Positions 29,332-33,697 of a stretch of 33,697 bases of DNA are shown in pieces. Position 1 is the stretch's first letter; each line of letters begins with the position of its first letter. The translations under genes were made by a program, and so were the position numbers. This DNA comes from Actinomycetales bacterium (GTDB taxonomy: Bacteria; Actinomycetota; Actinomycetes; S36-B12): contig JAGWXF010000028.1 of the NCBI GenBank assembly GCA_018970025.1, positions 1-33,697 on the forward strand, read 5' to 3'. The notes below the pieces were generated by a model. The model did no database searches. It was not told where the DNA came from and saw only the letters and a program-made list of their open reading frames with translations.

Positions 29332-30389
29332 GCCGCATCGCCGGTGCCGTACGGGGTGCCCTGCGGTGCTGCCGGGGCTGGGCGCGCGGCCAGGGATGCC
29401 AGGCTGTCGGCCGTGGGATCGAGGATGTTCCAGTCGCCGTCGAGGGTCTCCAGCCACTCGGTCTCCGTCCGCACGGTGGTGCAGGGCCGACCCAGGATGA
29501 AGGTCTCCTTCTGCAGGCCACCGGAGTCGGTGACGACGCCGGACGAGCCGAGCACGGCGGCCACGAGATCGGGGTAGGGCCAGGGCTCGCAGACGGTGAG
29601 GCCATCGGAGCGATCGACGAGCGGGATACCGAACTCAGTGGCCCGGGCGACCAGACGCGGATGGGCGGCGAGCACGACCCGGACGGGCACGGCGCCGAGC
29701 GCGTCGAGGATGTGCCGCAGGCGAGCAGGTTCGTCGGTGTTGTCGGCGCGGTGGATGGTGGCGACGACGTAGGGCGCCGCCGGGCCATCCACGCCTGGCA
29801 CCGCCAGGCCAAGTCGCGTCAGGCGCTGCGAGAGGTCGGAGCGCACGTCGGCGGCAACCTGCAGCAGGACATCGGCCATGACATCCCCGACGACGATGCT
29901 GCGATCAGCCAGGCCCTCGGCAGCGAGGTTGTCGGCAGCCAGCGCAGTCGGCGCCAGCAGCAGGTCGGCCGCATGATCGGTCAGCACCCGATTGTGCTCC
30001 TCGGGCATCCGCCGGTTCCATGAGCGCAGGCCCGCCTCGAGGTGCGCCAGCGGCTGATGGATCTTGATGGCCGCGACCGCAGCCGCGAGGGTCGAGTTGG
30101 TATCCCCGTAGACCAGCACCCAGTCCGGGCGGTGGGCGATGAAGACCTGCTCCAGCTCCTCGAGCATCAGGCCGGTCTGGCGACCGTGGCTGGCCGAGCC
30201 CACCTCGAGGTGGACATCGGGAGGGGAGATGCCCAGGTCGGCGAAGAAGACATCCGACATGAGCGCGTCATAGTGCTGGCCGGTGTGCACCACCAGGTGC
30301 TCGTGGGCACCCTGGGCACGAATCGCGGCATCGATCGGCGCGAGCTTGACGAACTGGGGCCGGGCGCCGACCACGCTCATGATGCGCAC
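29277..30389 (-). CDS. wecB: UDP-N-acetylglucosamine 2-epimerase (non-hydrolysing)
   Basis: Converts UDP-GlcNAc to UDP-ManNAc for surface glycans. The 370-residue protein has GARPQFVKLAPID at the N-terminus, HTGQHYDALMSDVFF, VYGDTNSTLAAAVAA, HLEAGLRSWNRRMPEEHNRVLTDH, IHRADNTDEPARL and the UDP-binding SGGLQKETFILGRPCTTVRTETEW region. All hallmark residues of the family are present and the length is normal. GTG 30389 lies six bases after TAGGCT (30401-30396), predicting a leaderless mRNA; an internal ATG three codons on is an alternative. It is divergent from tRNA-Ser(UGA) and convergent with the anchored protein gene. A ManNAc dehydrogenase or transferase is not visible here. Confidence 0.94.
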   Translation of the reverse strand: MRIMSVVGARPQFVKLAPIDAAIRAQGAHEHLVVHTGQHYDALMSDVFFADLGISPPDVHLEVGSASHGRQTGLMLEELEQVFIAHRPDWVLVYGDTNSTLAAAVAAIKIHQPLAHLEAGLRSWNRRMPEEHNRVLTDHAADLLLAPTALAADNLAAEGLADRSIVVGDVMADVLLQVAADVRSDLSQRLTRLGLAVPGVDGPAAPYVVATIHRADNTDEPARLRHILDALGAVPVRVVLAAHPRLVARATEFGIPLVDRSDGLTVCEPWPYPDLVAAVLGSSGVVTDSGGLQKETFILGRPCTTVRTETEWLETLDGDWNILDPTADSLASLAARPAPAAPQGTPYGTGDAAYRVVAALEAGSGRTART

Positions 30390-30395
30390 TATGAA

Positions 30396-30419
30396 AGCCT
30401 ACTGACGGGGTACTACGGT
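30396..30419. promoter_or_regulatory. Divergent -10 elements for wecB and tRNA-Ser(UGA)
   Basis: On the minus strand TAGGCT (30401-30396) ends six bases before the wecB GTG. On the plus strand TACGGT (30414-30419) ends ten bases before the first tRNA base. Only 12 bp separate the two elements, so the promoters may interfere. No clear -35 boxes are seen. Confidence 0.45.
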
Positions 30420-30429
30420 GTTCCCTCCA

Positions 30430-30514
30430 GGCGAGGTGGCAGAGCGGCCGATTGCAGGCGCCTTGAAAGCGCCCGAGGGGAAACTCTCCGGGGGTTCAAA
30501 TCCCTCCCTCGCCG
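30430..30514 (+). tRNA. tRNA-Ser (anticodon UGA)
   Basis: An 85-nt class II tRNA. Acceptor arms GGCGAGG (30430-30436) and CCTCGCC (30507-30513) pair perfectly, with G as discriminator base. The anticodon stem GGCGC/GCGCC encloses CTTGAAA, giving anticodon TGA. A long variable arm (CGAGGGGAAACTCTCCG) and the T arm GGGGGTTCAAATCCCTC are clear. CCA is not encoded. The gene for the next membrane protein begins 22 bases after its end. Confidence 0.97.
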
Positions 30515-30536
30515 CGGCAGGAGGTGGAGGAGCTCG

Positions 30537-31031
30537 ATGGCGATCGGGACGTCGCTGATGTGGATCGTCATCGACTTCACCTGCCTGGTCATCTGGACCG
30601 GCATCGTGGGCGCGATGGCCCCGCGCTGGCCGGATCGCTGGCTGCAGCGCGACCGGTTCCCGCTCCGGCAGTACTCCTGGGAGACCGTCGCCCTCTACCG
30701 ACGACTGGGCACCCCGTGGTTCGCCCGGCACCTGCCGGAGTTCGGCTCCACCTTCGGCGGGGAGAGCAAGCGCACCCTCCCGGGCACCTCCGTTGCTGAT
30801 CTGGATGCCTACCTCATCGAGGTGCGCCGGGCTGAGTGGGTGCACTGGTGGTCGCTGATCAGCTGGCTGCCGCTGATGTTCTTCGGGCCCAGATGGGTCG
30901 CATACCTGATGACCGTGGTCGCCATCGCGCTGAACACCCCGTTCATGCTCATCCTGCGGTTCAATCACCTCCGCCTGCTCGCCGCCCTCAGGCGCGCGGG
31001 TGCGCAGGCCAATCGATCGGTGGGCGCATGA
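30537..31031 (+). CDS. CrtO-family (glycosyl-diaponeurosporenoate acyltransferase-like) membrane protein
   Basis: A 164-residue membrane protein with an N-terminal helix (about 5-28) and a C-terminal helical pair (about 98-140). Segments ESKRTLPG, YLIEVRRAEWVHWWSLISWLP, ALNTPFMLILRFNHLRLLAAL and the early FARHLPEFGSTFGG match the layout of the CrtO acyltransferase family (PF18927), which in staphylococci esterifies the glucosyl group of staphyloxanthin. No carotenoid genes lie nearby, so the substrate may be another glycolipid. A very strong ribosome site (GGAGGTGGAGGAG) precedes ATG 30537 and begins five bases after the tRNA. The stop overlaps the next gene by four bases. Confidence 0.72.
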   Translation: MAIGTSLMWIVIDFTCLVIWTGIVGAMAPRWPDRWLQRDRFPLRQYSWETVALYRRLGTPWFARHLPEFGSTFGGESKRTLPGTSVADLDAYLIEVRRAEWVHWWSLISWLPLMFFGPRWVAYLMTVVAIALNTPFMLILRFNHLRLLAALRRAGAQANRSVGA

Positions 31032-31885
31032 TGGCCGAGTCGCGCTTCGGGGTGCGGTCGATGGTGGCACCCCTGCGGCGGGTCGCCGTGCGCCCGCCGT
31101 CGCCTCGGGGCGACTACGCCATCGCCCACTGGGCCCAGCCACTGGATCGTGACCTGCTCATGCAGCAGCACGCGGCCTTCGTCGACCTGCTGGGCTCGCT
31201 GGGCTGCGAGGTGATCGTCCTCGACCCGGCGCAGGACATGCCAGACGCCTGCTTCGTCTACGACCCGGCCTTCGTCACCGGCTCGGGGGTCATCGAGCTG
31301 CGCGGAGCCAAGCAGGTCCGGGCCGGTGAGCCACCCCTGCTGACGGCTGACCTGCATGACCTCGGCATCCCGGTCATCGGCCGGCTCCAGGCACCTGCCA
31401 CGGCCGACGGCGGCGACATGCTGTGGCTCGATGACGTGACCCTTGCCGTGGGCCGCTCGTATCGCACCAATCAGGCGGCGGTCGACCAGCTGCGCGGAAT
31501 CCTCGCCGATGAGGGCGTGCAGGTCGAGTCCTTCGACGTGCCGCATGACCTCGGGCCGGAGTACTGCCTGCACCTGATGAGCGTCATCTCACCGGTTCGG
31601 GAGGATCTCGCGGTGGTCTACGAGCGGCTCGTGCCCGTCCCGCTCATGCAGGCCCTGCGCGCCCGAGGGATCGACACGATCAGCCTCCCGGAGGAGGACT
31701 ACCCCTGCCTGGGCTGCAATGTGCTGGCGGTTGCGCCGAGCGTGGTCGTCCTGGCCGCCGGCAATGACGCGACCGCGCACCTGCTGCGCGAGCGAGGCGT
31801 GAAGGTCCACGAGTACCAGGCCAGCGAGATCAACAAGGGCGAGGGCGGGCCTACCTGCCTGACGCGTCCGATCCTGCGCGGCTGA
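31028..31885 (+). CDS. Dimethylarginine dimethylaminohydrolase-like amidinohydrolase
   Basis: A 285-residue member of the guanidino-group-modifying (pentein) superfamily, most like DDAH, which converts methylarginines to citrulline. Motifs are MPDACFVYDPAFV, the acidic ADGGDMLWLDD, VGRSYRTNQ, the catalytic His in EYCLHLMSVI, YPCLGCNVLAV, and the nucleophile Cys277 in GGPTCLTRPI near the C-terminus. The arginine deiminase-specific extra helical domain is absent. Actual substrates of bacterial homologues vary and some act on ornithine or arginine derivatives, so the reaction is not certain. ATGA overlap with the CrtO-like gene makes them one operon. The 3' end overlaps the convergent EamA gene by 35 bases. 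Confidence 0.88.
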   Translation: MMAESRFGVRSMVAPLRRVAVRPPSPRGDYAIAHWAQPLDRDLLMQQHAAFVDLLGSLGCEVIVLDPAQDMPDACFVYDPAFVTGSGVIELRGAKQVRAGEPPLLTADLHDLGIPVIGRLQAPATADGGDMLWLDDVTLAVGRSYRTNQAAVDQLRGILADEGVQVESFDVPHDLGPEYCLHLMSVISPVREDLAVVYERLVPVPLMQALRARGIDTISLPEEDYPCLGCNVLAVAPSVVVLAAGNDATAHLLRERGVKVHEYQASEINKGEGGPTCLTRPILRG

Positions 31886-32777
31886 CGGCCGGCGCGGGCT
31901 GGCGCGAGGTCTCGGCGGCGATGATCCCGGCGACGACGATCACCGCGCCGATCGCCTGCACCACCGAGACCGTCTCGCCCAGGACGACGATGGCGATGGC
32001 ACCCGCCCAGAGCGGCTCGGTGGTGGCGACGACGCCGGCACGCTGGGCGCCGATGCGACGCAAGGAGCCGAGCACGAGCAGGAACGGCACGACCGTGCCC
32101 AGCACGATGACCCAGGCCATCACTGCCCACACGGGCAGGGACGGGAACCCGCTTGCCGACGGAGCCGTCGTCGCGACGAGCGAATCCCAGGGGAAGCTCC
32201 ACCAGGGCGCGATCACGCTCCAGGTCGCGGTCGCCAGGATGAACGCCCACATGCTCAGCGATACCGGGTCGCGACGACGCTGACCGGCCTCGCCGAGCAG
32301 CCAGTACAGGGCCAGGCTGATGGCGACGCCGAGCCCGCTGAGCAGGCCCACCAGGTCCAGGGTCAGGCCCCGCCAGACCTCGGCGACCAGCGCCAGCCCC
32401 GCAAGGGTGAGCAGGATGCCGATCCATAGGCCGGCGCCCACGGGCTGCCGGCGACCGAAGCGCACCCACAGCACGACCACGACGGGAGCCAGGAAGGCCA
32501 GCAGGGTGCCGATGCCGAGCGGCAGCCGGGAGATCGTGAAGAAGTACAGGAACTGCACCAGCACGAATGAGATGACGCCATAGGCCAGCAGCAGCGGCCA
32601 TTCGCCCCGCTGGACGCGGAAGGCAGCCCGATTGCGGATCAGGACGGTCGCCATGAGCAGCACCATTGCCCCGGCATTGCGCAGCTCGGTCAGGCGGGTG
32701 ACGTCGAGCCCGGCCTCCAGGGCCAGCTTCGCCAGCGCCCCGTTCAGGCCGAAGAGGAAGGCGGCCAGCAGGTACAT
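31851..32777 (-). CDS. EamA/DMT-family transporter
   Basis: A 308-residue protein with ten hydrophobic segments arranged as two EamA repeats: the first starts YLLAAFLFGLNGALAKLAL, the second near LGVAISLALYWLLGEAG. Conserved-looking spots are RNAGAMVLL, FTISRLPLGIGTLLAFLAPVVVVL and, in the second half, LGSLRRIGAQRAGVVATTEPLWAGAIAIVVLGE, typical of drug/metabolite exporters. The substrate is unknown. ATG 32777 is chosen because it sets the first helix at the start. The frame is open further upstream, but that part overlaps the kinase gene and is Arg/Pro-rich. It lies 35 bases after the ROK kinase stop and is probably co-transcribed with it. Confidence 0.9.
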   Translation of the reverse strand: MYLLAAFLFGLNGALAKLALEAGLDVTRLTELRNAGAMVLLMATVLIRNRAAFRVQRGEWPLLLAYGVISFVLVQFLYFFTISRLPLGIGTLLAFLAPVVVVLWVRFGRRQPVGAGLWIGILLTLAGLALVAEVWRGLTLDLVGLLSGLGVAISLALYWLLGEAGQRRRDPVSLSMWAFILATATWSVIAPWWSFPWDSLVATTAPSASGFPSLPVWAVMAWVIVLGTVVPFLLVLGSLRRIGAQRAGVVATTEPLWAGAIAIVVLGETVSVVQAIGAVIVVAGIIAAETSRQPAPAVSRAGSDASGR

Positions 32778-32812
32778 CAGGACGCCGATGGCGTCAGGTC
32801 GGTGCAATGGCG

Positions 32813-33565
32813 TCAGCCGCGGTCGAGGTGCCAGATGCGAGCGCCCCCGACGAGCGCGGCAGCATTCGGGACGATGACCACGTCGTCGCCGAGCCGGCTC
32901 AGGGTCGACGGGGTGATGTGCCGGGAGTTCCCGCCGCCGACGTAGACCCGATCCCAGACGAACACCGGCCGGAGCAGGTCGATGATGCGGGCCACCCGGC
33001 GTGACCACAGGGCATCGCCGAGTCGACGCCGCTCATGCTCGCCGATGTAGGTGTCATAGCTGACCCCTGCCTTCACCGGTGCCCGGGACATCTCGATATG
33101 CGGGGCGAGTCGGCCGCCGTCGAACACCGCGCAGCCCAGTCCCGTCCCAAGCGTGAGGACGACCTCCAGGCCCTGGCCGGCGACGACCCCCGCCGCGTGC
33201 ACCTCGGCGTCGTTCAGCACCCGGGTGGGGATCCCCAGGCCTGCCTGCAGTGCGGTCTGCGCATCGAAGCCGTCCCATTGCTCCACCAGCTCGGGCAGCG
33301 GGCGCGAGCGGGGCCCTGACCTGGTGACGTAGTGCGGGGTGGTGACAACGACCCCGTGCCGGATCATCCCGGGCAGGCCCACGGTGGCCCGGTCGGCTGG
33401 CGGCAGCTGACGCGCCAGCCCCACGATCAGCTCGACGAACAGCGCGGTGGGGAATGGGTAGGGAGTGGGGACGCGAACCGGGTGGGCGCGGGCCGTTCCG
33501 GATTCGTCCAGGACGGCACCCTTGATGCCGCCGCCACCGCAGTCGACCGCCAGCGTCATGGTCAC
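32813..33565 (-). CDS. ppgK: ROK-family kinase, polyphosphate-glucokinase-like
   Basis: A 250-residue sugar kinase of the ROK/PPGK type, which in actinobacteria phosphorylates glucose using polyphosphate or ATP. It shows the phosphate loop AVDCGGGGIKGAVLD, GLPGMIRHGVVVTTPHY, the catalytic Asp119 in VLNDAEVHAAGVV, the second phosphate motif LTLGTGLGCAVFDGG and a C-terminal VYVGGGNSRHI. The zinc-binding cysteine motif of regulatory ROK proteins is absent, as in PPGK. The usual DIGGTGIKG reads DCGGGGIKG, so donor and sugar preference are uncertain. GTG 33565 and ATG 33559 are both possible starts. Divergent from tRNA-Ser(GCU). Confidence 0.82.
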   Translation of the reverse strand: MTMTLAVDCGGGGIKGAVLDESGTARAHPVRVPTPYPFPTALFVELIVGLARQLPPADRATVGLPGMIRHGVVVTTPHYVTRSGPRSRPLPELVEQWDGFDAQTALQAGLGIPTRVLNDAEVHAAGVVAGQGLEVVLTLGTGLGCAVFDGGRLAPHIEMSRAPVKAGVSYDTYIGEHERRRLGDALWSRRVARIIDLLRPVFVWDRVYVGGGNSRHITPSTLSRLGDDVVIVPNAAALVGGARIWHLDRG

Positions 33566-33596
33566 GGCCGCAAGTGTGCCGCAATGGGGTGGCAGG

Positions 33597-33603
33597 TAGG
33601 CTA
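33597..33603. promoter_or_regulatory. Overlapping divergent -10 boxes between the ROK kinase and tRNA-Ser(GCU)
   Basis: The seven bases TAGGCTA give TAGGCT on the plus strand (33597-33602) and TAGCCT on the minus strand (33603-33598), so one near-palindromic element could serve both directions. Leaders would be about 34 nt to the tRNA and about 26 nt to the kinase GTG. No good -35 is visible. Confidence 0.35.
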
Positions 33604-33642
33604 GGTGGGCCGATCTCGCGGGAATCCCGACGTGCTCGGCGG

Positions 33643-33697
33643 GGAGGCGTCGCCTAGTCCGGTCTATGGCGCCGCACTGCTAATGCGGTTTGGGTCT
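33643..33697 (+). tRNA. tRNA-Ser (anticodon GCU), 3' part beyond the window
   Basis: Begins GGAGGCG (33643), with D-arm-like CGCCTAGTCCGGTCTATGGCG and an anticodon stem CCGCA/TGCGG that encloses CTGCTAA, giving anticodon GCT. The sequence ends in the variable arm at the window edge, so the T arm and the 3' acceptor strand are not seen. Confidence 0.85.

Noticed and set aside
30537..31031. Carotenoid biosynthesis cluster around the CrtO-like gene
   Set aside because: No phytoene synthase, desaturase or glycosyltransferase is nearby; only the acyltransferase-like family resemblance is seen.

Overview
The window is about 70% GC, densely packed and full of ATGA/GTGA start-stop overlaps. It carries markers of an actinomycete: a bacterial proteasome activator (Bpa) ending in GQYL, glucosyl-3-phosphoglycerate synthase, a polyphosphate-glucokinase-like ROK kinase, and several TAnnnT -10 boxes 6-7 nt before ATG or GTG (leaderless mRNAs). 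I read it as chromosomal DNA of a high-GC actinobacterium and cannot name the genus. Two serine tRNAs (UGA, and GCU cut by the right edge) lie in the last 3.3 kb. The left edge is the C-terminal end of a probable transposase.

Left block (239-5747): Bpa and a SET-domain methyltransferase are divergent. A tightly coupled minus-strand run follows: TauE/SafE exporter, TrkA-type potassium channel, zinc-free quinone oxidoreductase, GH88 hydrolase.

Redox block (5863-13890): a NuoF-like flavo-iron-sulfur protein overlaps a small 3Fe-4S-type ferredoxin. Next come an anchored coiled-coil protein, ApbE (FAD:protein FMN transferase) and a ferric-reductase-like haem membrane protein. After a convergent, motif-depleted MoeA-like gene come a PepSY-type anchored protein and an OmpR-family two-component system. 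Similar CTTAAC/CTTACC direct repeats with a 10-11 bp period sit before both the anchored coiled-coil gene and the PepSY gene, so I infer that the response regulator controls both. This looks like a flavin-linked trans-membrane electron-transfer module, but the usual ApbE substrate (an FMN-binding domain protein) is not in the window. It is my best candidate for an incompletely described system.

Acyl-CoA block (13955-22805): carboxyltransferase, biotin carboxylase/BCCP, AtuA, a separate AtuA C-terminal-type protein, a TetR regulator and an acyl-CoA dehydrogenase form one operon-like run, followed by L-2-hydroxyglutarate oxidase with its own promoter. It resembles the acyclic-terpene/leucine (Atu/Liu) pathways but lacks the hydratase and lyase. 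The promoter carries two inverted repeats that the TetR protein may bind.

Right block (22818-33697): GpgS, a secreted NlpC/P60 hydrolase with three 11-bp-phased MtrA-like half-sites, TrpB2, a Wzx-like flippase, an exported thermonuclease, an anchored protein of unknown function, UDP-GlcNAc 2-epimerase, tRNA-Ser(UGA), a CrtO-family acyltransferase-like membrane protein, a DDAH-like amidinohydrolase, an EamA transporter and the ROK kinase. Two diverged copies of a long palindromic intergenic repeat (7511-7596 and 24644-24736) link the two halves. No gene-free stretch exceeds 300 bases.
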